From: an uncultured Clostridia bacterium
Lineage (GTDB): Bacteria > Bacillota > Clostridia > Oscillospirales > CAG-272
Assembly: GCA_946615525.1 (NCBI GenBank)
Contig: CAMOHW010000002.1
Coordinates: 1-17,997, forward strand
DNA length: 17,997 nucleotides
Direction: 5' to 3'
Part shown: positions 1-6,773 of the stretch, one piece after another
Numbering within the stretch: the stretch's first letter is position 1
Layout: each line of letters begins with the position of its first letter
Made by a program: the position numbers and the translations under genes
Notes under the pieces: generated by a model
Database searches by the model: none
What the model saw: the letters and a program-made list of their open reading frames with translations, nothing else
Told to the model about the DNA's origin: nothing

Positions 1-80
1 CACACACTTCCGTGTATCTCTGTATCTCTCTTGTTGTTCAGTTTTCAAAGATCGTTTTGCCGCCCATTTTTTCGGACAGC
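1..80 (-). other. rRNA operon leader with boxA antitermination site
   Basis: Downstream of the promoter, the minus strand carries GATCTTTGAAAACTGAACA (35-53). Firmicute 16S leaders carry a near-identical sequence (TCTTTGAAAACT...), which contains the boxA element that binds the Nus antitermination complex. The 16S rRNA gene is expected within a few hundred bases to the left, outside the window. No coding frame in this strip has a credible start or ribosome binding site. Confidence 0.75.
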
Positions 81-86
81 TTATTT

Positions 87-160
87 ATTATACTACAAGG
101 CATTTTTTTTGTCAACCCCTTTTTTGAAATTTTTTCAAAAATTTTTTCGCCTTTTTTTGT
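87..160 (-). promoter_or_regulatory. strong sigma-A promoter of an rRNA operon with UP-like A-tracts
   Basis: Read on the minus strand there is a perfect -35 TTGACA (110-115), a 17-bp spacer and a perfect -10 TATAAT (87-92). Directly upstream (116-160) lie several runs of A and T resembling an UP element. Transcription runs leftwards into a boxA-containing leader and off the window edge. Perfect hexamers plus A-tracts are typical of rRNA promoters, which supports the assignment; the rRNA itself is not in the window. Confidence 0.85.
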
Positions 161-227
161 CGGTTTTGAGTAGATGTTTTTGCTTTGTGAAAGAATAAGA
201 AAAACGGCTTGTAGAAAGGGTTTTCTT

Positions 228-905
228 ATGGTTACAATTGCTTTTCGCACTCTGTTGATCTACCTGATCCTGCTTTTTACCATGCGTTTGATGGGCAAAC
301 GACAGATCGGAGAATTGGAAGTGACTGAACTCGTGACCACCCTTTTGGTCTCGGAAATCGCCTCCATTCCCATCACCAATCAGGATATTCCCGTACTCCA
401 TGCGGTGATCCCCATTTTTTTGCTCTTGATCCTGGAGGTCCTCTCCTCATGGCTCCCCTTGCGGCTTCCCTTTTTAAAGATCCTCTTTTCCCCCAGCCCG
501 ACTCCGCTGATCCGGAACGGGGGCCTTTGCCCCGAGGCGCTGGACTCCAATCGCATATCCGCCGAGGAGCTGATGACCGAAGTCCGGCAAAAGGGGTATT
601 CCGACCTTTCGCAGATCGAGGAGGCGATCCTGGAATCCAACGGCAAAGTAACGCTTGTGCCAAAGCCGGAATTTGCAACGCCGAACGCCTCGCAACTCGG
701 GTTGCAACCAAAGGAGGAGCCGCTCCATCACATTGTGTTTTGTGGCGGTCGAATCAGCAAACCGGGCTTGAAGATGATCGGCAAAGACGCGGCATGGTTC
801 CGCCGGGAGTTGACGCGGCGGCACTATACGGCAAATATGCTCTATTGCGCCACTGCCAACAGCAAAGGAGAGCTGACGCTGATTGAAAAGGAGAAACAAC
901 CATGA
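228..905 (+). CDS. DUF421 (YetF/YcaP-type) membrane protein
   Basis: A 225-residue protein of the DUF421 family, found widely in Firmicutes (YetF, YrbG, YkjA) and as YcaP in enterobacteria; its biochemical role is not established. The N-terminal ~85 residues form three membrane segments and contain the family motif GKRQIGELEVTELVTTLL, followed by the cytosolic domain with ISAEELMTEVRQKGYSDLSQIEEAILESNG, the usual core of this family. I chose the ATG at 228 because AGAAAGGG precedes it by seven bases; an upstream in-frame ATG at 174 has no such site. The stop overlaps the start of the next gene (ATGA), so the two are translationally coupled. No clear promoter was seen in 116-227. Confidence 0.88.
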   Translation: MVTIAFRTLLIYLILLFTMRLMGKRQIGELEVTELVTTLLVSEIASIPITNQDIPVLHAVIPIFLLLILEVLSSWLPLRLPFLKILFSPSPTPLIRNGGLCPEALDSNRISAEELMTEVRQKGYSDLSQIEEAILESNGKVTLVPKPEFATPNASQLGLQPKEEPLHHIVFCGGRISKPGLKMIGKDAAWFRRELTRRHYTANMLYCATANSKGELTLIEKEKQP

Positions 906-1270
906 AAGAGGTGATTGCCGTTTTGATTCTGCTCCTTCTTTTGGTCGGATTTGTGGTGTGGAACGCCATATATATTAATAATGTAGCAACTCGATTGGCA
1001 GATATGGTGGAAGCCCTGCCGGGCATCACCGACCCTGCCTGCCCTGCCGCGGCAGAAGCCTTGCACAAGGAGTGGGAAAAATATGCGCCGATCGTTGGAT
1101 TTTCTGTGAGTTACTCGGTTGCCGATCGCGTCGGGGAGCAAAGCTCGGTCCTTTCGGCGTGCGCCGAGTGCGGTGACGAGGCCGGCTATGTTTCGGCACG
1201 CGCTCTGCTTGCCGACTCTTTGCGCGACCTGCGCCGTGCCGAGCAGTTTTCGATACGGAGTTTGTTCTGA
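902..1270 (+). CDS. DUF4363 family protein
   Basis: A 122-residue protein with one N-terminal membrane segment (about residues 4-24) and a helical extracytoplasmic part (for example ATRLADMVEALPG and AAEALHKEWEKY). It starts in an ATGA overlap with the DUF421 gene. In Firmicutes DUF421 genes are very often followed by DUF4363 genes of this size and layout, so the pairing supports both calls. The exact function of the family is unknown; the likely picture is a small membrane-anchored partner of the DUF421 protein. A hairpin terminator follows directly. Confidence 0.75.
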   Translation: MKEVIAVLILLLLLVGFVVWNAIYINNVATRLADMVEALPGITDPACPAAAEALHKEWEKYAPIVGFSVSYSVADRVGEQSSVLSACAECGDEAGYVSARALLADSLRDLRRAEQFSIRSLF

Positions 1271-1276
1271 ATGCAA

Positions 1277-1310
1277 AAAGGAAGCGTTCGCTTTTTCGAA
1301 CACTTCCTTT
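1277..1310. terminator. bidirectional intrinsic terminator between convergent genes
   Basis: A 14-bp stem (1277-1290 with 1297-1310) with a 6-base loop. The one C/A mismatch of the plus-strand RNA becomes a U-G wobble on the minus strand, and a T run follows on the minus-strand side. It can end the DUF421-DUF4363 transcript and the leftward transporter operon. Confidence 0.8.
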
Positions 1311-1335
1311 TATTATATATGAGGGATTCCGGCGA

Positions 1336-1959
1336 TTACTCGGCGGATTTTTCCTTCCAAACCAGCGAGAGCGCGGGCAGGACCATGGCTCCTACCGTGT
1401 TGCCGGCGATGACCAGCCACAAAAAGCCGAACGCCCGGAGAGAAAAGATGCCGCTGACGGCAAAATAGCCGATGTCGGCGATCGAGTGCTCAAACCCGCT
1501 CAAAATGAAGACCGGAATGGCAAACAGCACTCCGATGGGCGACTTTTTCTCCTTGAAAACGGCAACCGCAACATACATCAGCACTCCGCAAAAACAGCCG
1601 CGGGCAAAGGTCTGCCACCAGGTCTGCCCTGCCAGTTTTGCATTGCAGAGGGCGAGGGCGGTCTCTTTCATGGCAGGAATTGCCGCCATGAGCGCCCAGC
1701 CGCACAGAACAACGCCGACAAGGTTGCCCAAAAGCCCCAGCAGCAATTCGGATACTTCTGTTTTGCCGTGTTTGAGAACGATAAAACCGATTTTCCCGGT
1801 GTAAAGCGAGAAGCCGAAATAGCAGATGGTGAGGAGGGCGACCGAGAACAACACCGCACCCACGATCTTATCCGGACAGCCGAGATAGACGGCGCAACCA
1901 ATAGAGATCATTACGCCCGAGGCAATTCCTTTGGCAATGTTGGCAAAAATGGGTTTCAT
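1336..1959 (-). CDS. formate/nitrite transporter (FNT) family protein, short form
   Basis: A 207-residue six-helix membrane protein of the FNT family (FocA, NirC, HSC), channels for formate, nitrite, hydrosulfide or related small anions. Recognisable elements in order are GVMISIGCAVYL (TM1), the broken second helix SLYTGKIG (equivalent of ELFTGN), GNLVGVVLCGWAL (TM3), the family's second broken helix with the central pore histidine in LSGFEHSIAD, and IAGNTVGAMVLP (TM6). All six helices are present although the protein is shorter than the usual 250-280 residues, so loops are trimmed. I prefer the ATG at 1959, 12 bases after AAAGGA; in-frame ATGs at 1971 and 1989 are too close to or upstream of that site. 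It is the last gene of the XRE-led operon. The substrate cannot be told. Confidence 0.85.
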   Translation of the reverse strand: MKPIFANIAKGIASGVMISIGCAVYLGCPDKIVGAVLFSVALLTICYFGFSLYTGKIGFIVLKHGKTEVSELLLGLLGNLVGVVLCGWALMAAIPAMKETALALCNAKLAGQTWWQTFARGCFCGVLMYVAVAVFKEKKSPIGVLFAIPVFILSGFEHSIADIGYFAVSGIFSLRAFGFLWLVIAGNTVGAMVLPALSLVWKEKSAE

Positions 1960-1981
1960 GTTTATGACCATTCCTTTCTTT

Positions 1982-2203
1982 TTATGCAAATATCATCAGC
2001 GCAATGCCGGCAAGCAGGCATCCGATACCGAGAATAACCTCTACTAGTCCAACGGTTTTTGCGTATCGTTCGGTTTTCTTTTTGGAGCGAACATCTTCTG
2101 CAAAGCCGTTGACGAGAAAATATTTTTTTTGAAAATAGATGAAATAACCAAACACCCCAAATGCCAAACCAAGTAGAATGGCAACGATTTTGAGAGCAAG
2201 CAT
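1982..2203 (-). CDS. small two-helix membrane protein (DUF3784-like)
   Basis: A 73-residue protein with a membrane helix at about residues 3-24, a basic cytosolic loop (FQKKYFLVNGFAEDVRSKKKTERYAK) and a second helix at the C-terminus. The plan and the phrase YFLVNGF...K..GLVE..LGIG resemble the small DUF3784-type membrane proteins of Firmicutes; this match is from memory and weak. A clear TAAGGAG site sits nine bases before the ATG. It lies 26 bases after the YdeI-like gene and 22 before the transporter, so it belongs to the same operon. No function can be assigned. Confidence 0.6.
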   Translation of the reverse strand: MLALKIVAILLGLAFGVFGYFIYFQKKYFLVNGFAEDVRSKKKTERYAKTVGLVEVILGIGCLLAGIALMIFA

Positions 2204-2229
2204 CGTAACGGTTCTCCTTACTTCCGGTT

Positions 2230-2799
2230 TTATTTGTAGTATTTTTCAATGCCGCCGTAGCCGACGATGAGTTTGCCCTCGCGCGTTTTTTGAATGAAGT
2301 TTGCAAGCCGTTTGGCAAACTCTGCCGGGCGCTTTCTCGCCGCATCAATATAGGCAATGCGGATGCGCTGATAGGGTTCGGTAAAGGTTTGATAGTGTTC
2401 CCACGCCTGTGCATCCTGCCGAATGGCGGACAGGATATCCTCCGGGAAGACAAACGGGGCGCGGATCAGCTCCTCGACCGACGGTTTGAGCTTCGGGTGG
2501 ATCAACCCATGGGCGTCCAGCCAGATCAATCGTTCAATATTCGGTTGAGAATAAGCGCTCCCTTTGCGGCGCGGTGTAAAACGGCGCAGTTGGTGCGTCC
2601 CGTCCAGCGTTCCCGCCTGTCCGTCGATCCAGCCGAAGCAGAGCGCTTCCTCGACTGCATCATTATAAGAAACGCCTGTTTCACCCGACGCGATTGTTGG
2701 GAACACGAACCAAACCTCATGTTCGGTTTCAAAATGCTCCGAAAGCCACGCGCGCCACTCCTTGCGGTCGGTGCAGAAAAAAATCTGTTTTTTGCTCAT
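2230..2799 (-). CDS. YdeI/OmdA-type (bacteriocin-protection family) protein
   Basis: A 189-residue soluble protein of the YdeI/OmpD-associated family. The N-terminal half carries the usual phrase VSYNDAVEEALCFGWIDGQ and RRFTPRRKGSAYSQPNIER; the C-terminal ~55 residues (YQTFTEPYQRIRIAYIDAARKRP...) correspond to the OmdA helical domain. Homologues have been linked to resistance to cationic peptides or bacteriocins, but the biochemical activity is unknown. The start at 2799 is chosen over an in-frame ATG at 2841 because GCGAGG lies five bases before it; the longer form would overlap the upstream regulator gene. It sits 16 bases after the XRE gene stop, in the same transcript. Confidence 0.82.
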   Translation of the reverse strand: MSKKQIFFCTDRKEWRAWLSEHFETEHEVWFVFPTIASGETGVSYNDAVEEALCFGWIDGQAGTLDGTHQLRRFTPRRKGSAYSQPNIERLIWLDAHGLIHPKLKPSVEELIRAPFVFPEDILSAIRQDAQAWEHYQTFTEPYQRIRIAYIDAARKRPAEFAKRLANFIQKTREGKLIVGYGGIEKYYK

Positions 2800-2815
2800 G
2801 GAAACCTCGCTCAGT

Positions 2816-3448
2816 TCAATTTTTGGGTTGCTCCTTGCCAATGACCTTTTTCTGCCAAGACCACTTGCCGCATTTCGGGCATTTCATATAGCGCGTGCGC
2901 CCCATGTGCATGGCAAAATTGACGCTGCTGTATTTGGGAATGTAGCGGTGACCGCACTCGGCGCACTCATAGTACCCCGCCACCTGTTCGATTTTGAGCG
3001 CAAACGCCATTGCCACGATAAACTGCACCATCCCGATGCCAAAAAGCAACCAAAAGATCCACATCGGTTTTTCCATGACCATAAATACGATCCCGATGGC
3101 AAGCATGGCGAACAGGAACACCGTGGACAGAACGCCGATGACGATCTCCATCTTCAAAAGCCGACGATCGGCTTCCTCTTTTTGTTTGACCATTTCCACC
3201 AATGCCTGTTCTGCTTTTTCGTTGTAGCTTTCCATAGAAAGTTCCTCCCCACAAAGTAATTCGTTGACCGTGATTTTGAGAATGTTACATAAATCGAGCA
3301 TAATGGACGCGTCCGGCAAAGACCTTCCGGTTTCCCATTTGGACACTGCACGGTCGGTAATGCCCATTTTTTCGGCAAGTTGCATTTGCGTTATTCCCTG
3401 CTCTTTTCGCTTTTCGGCAATAAATTTGCCAATTTGGATTTGATCCAT
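2816..3448 (-). CDS. XRE-family transcriptional regulator with membrane anchor and zinc ribbon
   Basis: A 210-residue protein. Residues 5-65 form an HTH_3/XRE DNA-binding domain (IAEKRKEQGITQMQLAEKMGITDRAVSKWETGRSLPD). A helical linker (70-97) leads to two membrane segments (about 100-122 and 128-152), and the C-terminus has a four-cysteine zinc-ribbon pattern (YECAECGHR ... MKCPKCGKW). This architecture is common in Clostridia, usually as the first gene of an operon with small membrane proteins. AAAGGAG lies ten bases before the ATG, and a good promoter with a perfect dyad in its spacer lies directly upstream, so autoregulation is plausible. The signal sensed is unknown. Confidence 0.9.
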   Translation of the reverse strand: MDQIQIGKFIAEKRKEQGITQMQLAEKMGITDRAVSKWETGRSLPDASIMLDLCNILKITVNELLCGEELSMESYNEKAEQALVEMVKQKEEADRRLLKMEIVIGVLSTVFLFAMLAIGIVFMVMEKPMWIFWLLFGIGMVQFIVAMAFALKIEQVAGYYECAECGHRYIPKYSSVNFAMHMGRTRYMKCPKCGKWSWQKKVIGKEQPKN

Positions 3449-3472
3449 GCGCTTTCATCTCCTTTCACGGTC

Positions 3473-3501
3473 ATTGTAGCAAATATTTGCGGGAAAGTCC
3501 A
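3473..3501 (-). promoter_or_regulatory. promoter of the XRE operon with a candidate operator
   Basis: Minus strand: -35 TGGACT (3496-3501), a 17-bp spacer, -10 TACAAT (3473-3478), about 25 bases before the XRE start. The spacer contains the perfect 12-bp palindrome GCAAATATTTGC (3479-3490), well placed for a repressor such as the XRE protein itself. Operator function is inference. Confidence 0.65.
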
Positions 3502-3546
3502 CAAACCGGCGGTTGAGTGGGGAGAAATCAACCGCAGGTAGAGGGA

Positions 3547-3984
3547 TTATCCATTATTTTTTTGCGTTACATAGAGATGCCCGACGGCAAACAGGCAGGC
3601 AAAGCCGACCAGTAGCCAGTGGCGCAACAGCAGTCCGCTCAAAAGAAAGATGCAGGCGGGCAAAATGGCAAGTGCCGGGGCAAGGCCTGTATTTTTCTTT
3701 TTGCCATAGATTGCAAACACAATCCAATATGCCGCGAGCAGTGCGCCGTTTCCGGCAAAATAGAGGAGCATTGCGGCAACGCTTGCAAAGCCAAACTCCC
3801 AAACCAAAAGCGGAAACCACATCAACAGAATGCAGGCATACCGCCCCACCTGCTCCAAGAGGTTCATTGCCCGGTTGGTGCAGCGATTTTGTTCGCCTTT
3901 GTGCCGGATCGCGTAAAGAATATTCGGAACGAGCATAAGGATCACGATCCCCGCCCCGAACAGATTGATCCATCCGAATTGCAT
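3547..3984 (-). CDS. four-helix membrane protein of unknown function
   Basis: A 145-residue hydrophobic protein with four predicted membrane segments (about residues 5-25, 46-70, 72-92 and 101-137, the last possibly two short helices). A basic loop (RHKGEQNRCTNR) follows the first helix. The first ATG has AGGAG seven bases upstream and its own promoter. I do not recognise the family with certainty; small proteins of this type are common in Clostridia. It is separated from the XRE operon by a ~100-base gap with an 8-bp stem-loop (3509-3516 with 3528-3535) lacking a T run, so its transcript may end there weakly or run on. Confidence 0.65.
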   Translation of the reverse strand: MQFGWINLFGAGIVILMLVPNILYAIRHKGEQNRCTNRAMNLLEQVGRYACILLMWFPLLVWEFGFASVAAMLLYFAGNGALLAAYWIVFAIYGKKKNTGLAPALAILPACIFLLSGLLLRHWLLVGFACLFAVGHLYVTQKNNG

Positions 3985-4028
3985 GGTAAATCTCCTGTCA
4001 GATCCAATGTTTCAAATCTTCCTTTTTT

Positions 4029-4057
4029 AGTATAACAGAGATTTGCTTTTTTTGCAA
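4029..4057 (-). promoter_or_regulatory. promoter of the four-helix membrane protein gene
   Basis: Minus strand: -35 TTGCAA (4052-4057), a 17-bp spacer, -10 TATACT (4029-4034), giving a leader of about 40 bases before the ATG at 3984. Confidence 0.7.
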
Positions 4058-4079
4058 TCCCTTTCTAAAAAACAGTATC

Positions 4080-4114
4080 AAAAAGCCGCCCCTGCCGGTA
4101 GGCAAAGGCGGTTT
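4080..4114 (-). terminator. intrinsic terminator of the serC-serA operon
   Basis: On the minus strand an interrupted hairpin (ACCGCC..TTGCC TACC GGCAG..GGCGGC) is followed by TTTTT, starting about 20 bases after the serA stop. Confidence 0.75.
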
Positions 4115-4135
4115 CATAAGGGGATGGTATGCGTT

Positions 4136-5284
4136 TTAGACTATGCGAACCTTATACATTCCGGTAATTCCGGCAATATGGTCAATGGCTTTTTGCGAGG
4201 GAATTGCACCAACATCCAAAACGGTGTAGGCGTTGTCGCCTTTGGATTTGTTGGTCATGTTCTCAATGTTCAGCCCCTCCTCCGAGAGTGCGGTGGAGAT
4301 TTGTGCAATGACCGCCGGAACATTGGCGTGCAGAGCGCAGATGCGTGCCGCCCCGGTGCGCGGCGAGGAAACATTGGGGAAGTTGACGCTATTGGTGATG
4401 TTCCCGTTTTTCAGGTAATCGTCCAGTTCGCGTGCCGCCATAACGGCGCAGTTGTTTTCGGACTCCTCGGTGGAAGCGCCCAGGTGCGGGATGGCGACTG
4501 CGTGGGGAGCGTGCAGGATCTCCTCGGTGGGGAAATCGGTAATATATGCCGAGAGCTTTCCGCTCTCCAATGCGGCCGTCAGATCGGCGGCATTGACCAG
4601 GTCGGCACGCGCCAGGTTGATGAGCTTGGCTCCGTCCTTCATTTTTGCAATGCTTTCGGCATTGATCATTCCCTTGGTCTGCGCAGTGGCGGGAACATGG
4701 AGGGTAATGTAATCGGCGGCGGCAAAAATCTCATCAAAAGTTGCGGCGCGCTCTACGCGATGGTTCAGGTTCCATGCACCCTCGACCGAAAGGAAGGGGT
4801 CGCAACCAATGACCTTCATACCCAGGTGGATCGCCGTATTGGCGATCATACCGCCAATGGCTCCCAAGCCGATAACACCCAGTGTTTTGCCGTAAAGTTC
4901 GGTCCCTGCGAACTTGGATTTTCCCTTTTCCACCTGTTTGGCAACATCTTCGGTCAGGGTCTTTGCCCATTCCACACCGCCTACCACATCACGTGCGGCA
5001 AGCAGGAGAGCAAGAACGGCAAGTTCTTTCACGCCGTTGGCGTTTGCGCCCGGCGTATTGAAAACGACGATGCCCGCCTGACTGCAACGGTCAATGGGAA
5101 TGTTGTTGACGCCGGCACCGGCACGGGCAACCGCTTTGAGTGCCTTGCCGAACTCCATCTCGTGCATCACTGCCGAGCGGACAAGAATGCCGTCCGGATT
5201 TTCGACGCCTTCGCCAACGGTATAATCTGCGCCCAGTTCGTTAAGACCTACCTGGGCAATTTTATTGAGCAATTGGATCTTCAT
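4136..5284 (-). CDS. serA: D-3-phosphoglycerate dehydrogenase with ACT domain
   Basis: Catalyses the first committed step of serine synthesis: NAD-dependent oxidation of 3-phosphoglycerate to 3-phosphohydroxypyruvate in the cytosol. The 382-residue protein is a short-form SerA. It has a D-2-hydroxyacid dehydrogenase fold with the Rossmann motif GLGAIG (139-144), the NAD-selecting Asp162, catalytic Arg226 (NLARADLVN) and His267 (IPHLGAST), and a Glu near 254. A C-terminal ACT domain (about 313-382, ARICALHANVPAVIAQIS...) is a typical site for serine feedback. The Arg region reads ARAD instead of the more usual ARG, a minor variation also seen in short clostridial SerA. It lies 18 bases after serC and is co-transcribed with it; the ribosome binding site (AAGAAGAG) is modest. 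No serB is in the window. Confidence 0.95.
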   Translation of the reverse strand: MKIQLLNKIAQVGLNELGADYTVGEGVENPDGILVRSAVMHEMEFGKALKAVARAGAGVNNIPIDRCSQAGIVVFNTPGANANGVKELAVLALLLAARDVVGGVEWAKTLTEDVAKQVEKGKSKFAGTELYGKTLGVIGLGAIGGMIANTAIHLGMKVIGCDPFLSVEGAWNLNHRVERAATFDEIFAAADYITLHVPATAQTKGMINAESIAKMKDGAKLINLARADLVNAADLTAALESGKLSAYITDFPTEEILHAPHAVAIPHLGASTEESENNCAVMAARELDDYLKNGNITNSVNFPNVSSPRTGAARICALHANVPAVIAQISTALSEEGLNIENMTNKSKGDNAYTVLDVGAIPSQKAIDHIAGITGMYKVRIV

Positions 5285-5302
5285 GTTCGTTCTCTTCTTT
5301 CT

Positions 5303-6397
5303 TTATGCTTTGGGATTTTCGGCGGCAAACTGTTTCATAAACGCCACCAGTTTTTCAACGCCTTCATAGGGCATTGCATTGTAGATGGATGCACGCATAC
5401 CGCCGACCGAGCGGTGACCTTTGAGGTTTTTCAGCCCGGCTTTTGCGGCGTCGGACGCAAACTTTTTATCCAGGTCGGGGTTGCCGGTCACAAAGGTGAC
5501 ATTCATCATAGAACGGCTGTTCTTTTTGACCGGGGCAATGTAGTAATCCTGGCTATCCAGGTAACCGTAGAGCAGGTTGGCTTTCTTTTCGTTCATCTGT
5601 TTCATCACATCCAGACCACCCAGACCGAGGATCCACTCGTAAACCAGTTTTGCCATGTAGATGGTGTAGCAAGGCGGGGTGTTATACATGGAGCCGTTTT
5701 CCGCCATGGTCTTCCATTCCAGCATGGTGGGCATATTCGGCTCGGCGTAGTCCAAAAGGTCCTCGCGCACGATCACCAGGGTAACGCCTGCGGGCGCCAT
5801 GTTCTTCTGCGCGCCTGCATAGATCACGCCAAAGCGGGAAACGTCAACCGGCTCGGAGATGATGCAGGAAGACATATCGGCAACCAGCGGAATATCGCCC
5901 GTATCGGGGATCTCGGGATACTTGGTGCCGTAAATGGTGTTGTTGTAGCAAATATGAACATAGGCGGCGTCGGGGCGGAAGCAATCTTTGGTCAGCGCGG
6001 GAACGTGGTCAAAGTTATCGTCCTTGGTGGTTGCGGAGCAAACAACGTCATAGCCCAGTTTTTGCGCTTCTTTGAATGCCTTGCCCGAGAACTGGCCGGA
6101 TACCACATAGTCGGCTTTGCCGGTGCGGCGGATCAGGTTCATGGGAACGGCGGCAAACTGCGTGGAAGCGCCGCCCTGCAAGAACAGGACTTTGTAATTA
6201 TCGGGAATGTTCATCAACTTGCGAAGCAGAGCTTCGGCTTCGGCAATGATGGGTTCATAATCGGCGGAACGGTGGGACATTTCCATAACGGACATACCGG
6301 ATTCCCCGTAGTTGACAAGCTCTGCAGCCGCCTTTTCAAGGACGGGAAGCGGGAGCATGGAAGGCCCTGCCGAAAAATTATAAACGCGATCGATCAT
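5303..6397 (-). CDS. serC: phosphoserine aminotransferase
   Basis: PLP enzyme that transaminates 3-phosphohydroxypyruvate with glutamate to O-phosphoserine, the step after SerA. The 364-residue length is normal. It begins with YNFSAGPSMLP, the usual SerC N-terminus, followed by MSHRS (40-44), the phosphate-binding LQGGASTQ (73-80), and the Schiff-base Lys198 in YAGAQKN. The start at 6397 is chosen because a perfect AGGAGG lies nine bases upstream; an in-frame ATG at 6523 would read back through the promoter. First gene of the serC-serA operon, driven by the consensus promoter at 6441-6469. Confidence 0.96.
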   Translation of the reverse strand: MIDRVYNFSAGPSMLPLPVLEKAAAELVNYGESGMSVMEMSHRSADYEPIIAEAEALLRKLMNIPDNYKVLFLQGGASTQFAAVPMNLIRRTGKADYVVSGQFSGKAFKEAQKLGYDVVCSATTKDDNFDHVPALTKDCFRPDAAYVHICYNNTIYGTKYPEIPDTGDIPLVADMSSCIISEPVDVSRFGVIYAGAQKNMAPAGVTLVIVREDLLDYAEPNMPTMLEWKTMAENGSMYNTPPCYTIYMAKLVYEWILGLGGLDVMKQMNEKKANLLYGYLDSQDYYIAPVKKNSRSMMNVTFVTGNPDLDKKFASDAAKAGLKNLKGHRSVGGMRASIYNAMPYEGVEKLVAFMKQFAAENPKA

Positions 6398-6440
6398 AGT
6401 AAGGTTCCTCCTAAAGATCTGAAAAAATGAGATTGGAACT

Positions 6441-6469
6441 ACTATATCATTTTTATAAAAAAATGTCAA
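6441..6469 (-). promoter_or_regulatory. consensus promoter of serC-serA
   Basis: Minus strand: perfect -35 TTGACA (6464-6469), a 17-bp AT-rich spacer, -10 TATAGT (6441-6446). The leader is only about 35 bases, so there is no room for a large riboswitch. Confidence 0.88.
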
Positions 6470-6640
6470 TACCTTTTCGAAAAATTGTGTTAAAAATTTA
6501 TCAGATTGATAATTTTGTATCAAGTTATGCTATTTATTCATACCTTTTATGCAAAAAAATCCATATTTTTCCGCCTGATTTTATCAAAATCCTTTTATTT
6601 GTTATTTTTTTATCAAACTTTTAGGGCAAAAAGAGAGGGG
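6470..6640 (+). other. AT-rich gap without a gene, upstream of an orphan terminator
   Basis: No coding frame with a start and ribosome binding site was found here on either strand. On the plus strand two weak promoter-like pairs are visible: TTGTGT (6485) with GATAAT (6508), 17 bp apart, and TTGTAT (6515) with TCATAC (6538), 17 bp apart. Because a terminator follows at 6641, a short untranslated transcript is possible. The region may equally be promoter-flanking spacer. Confidence 0.3.
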
Positions 6641-6667
6641 CAACCGCTCACCCGGCGGTTGTTTTTT
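6641..6667 (+). terminator. orphan intrinsic terminator upstream of pfkA
   Basis: A perfect 7-bp stem CAACCGC/GCGGTTG (6641-6647 with 6655-6661), a 7-base loop, then TTTTTT. It is oriented rightwards but has no gene before it on that strand, and it lies before the pfkA promoter. Confidence 0.75.
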
Positions 6668-6699
6668 CTTGAAAACTTTCGTTTTTTTGTCAAAACATC

Positions 6700-6728
6700 T
6701 TGATTTTGGAGTAAAAAAAGGTTACAAT
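6700..6728 (+). promoter_or_regulatory. promoter of pfkA
   Basis: -35 TTGATT (6700-6705), a 17-bp spacer, -10 TACAAT (6723-6728), about 45 bases before the pfkA start. Confidence 0.75.
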
Positions 6729-6773
6729 AATTATGTATCGTCTTTTTTTACCATGAAGTGAGGTTTAGAAACA

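Noticed and set aside
38..250. A 70-codon minus-strand frame near the left edge
   Set aside because: It crosses the rRNA promoter and leader; the region is explained by those signals.
3509..3535. Terminator for the membrane protein gene at 3547-3984
   Set aside because: The 8-bp stem has an 11-base loop and no T run on the minus strand, so it was not listed as a terminator.
4043..6430. A 795-codon open frame on the plus strand spanning serA and serC
   Set aside because: It is fully antisense to two well-conserved enzyme genes and their operon gap, has no ribosome binding site, and its His/Cys/Gly-rich translation is what the opposite strand of biased codons gives.
6729..6773. Riboswitch upstream of pfkA
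   Set aside because: The leader after the promoter is only about 40 bases, too short for a known riboswitch, and no aptamer-like structure was seen.
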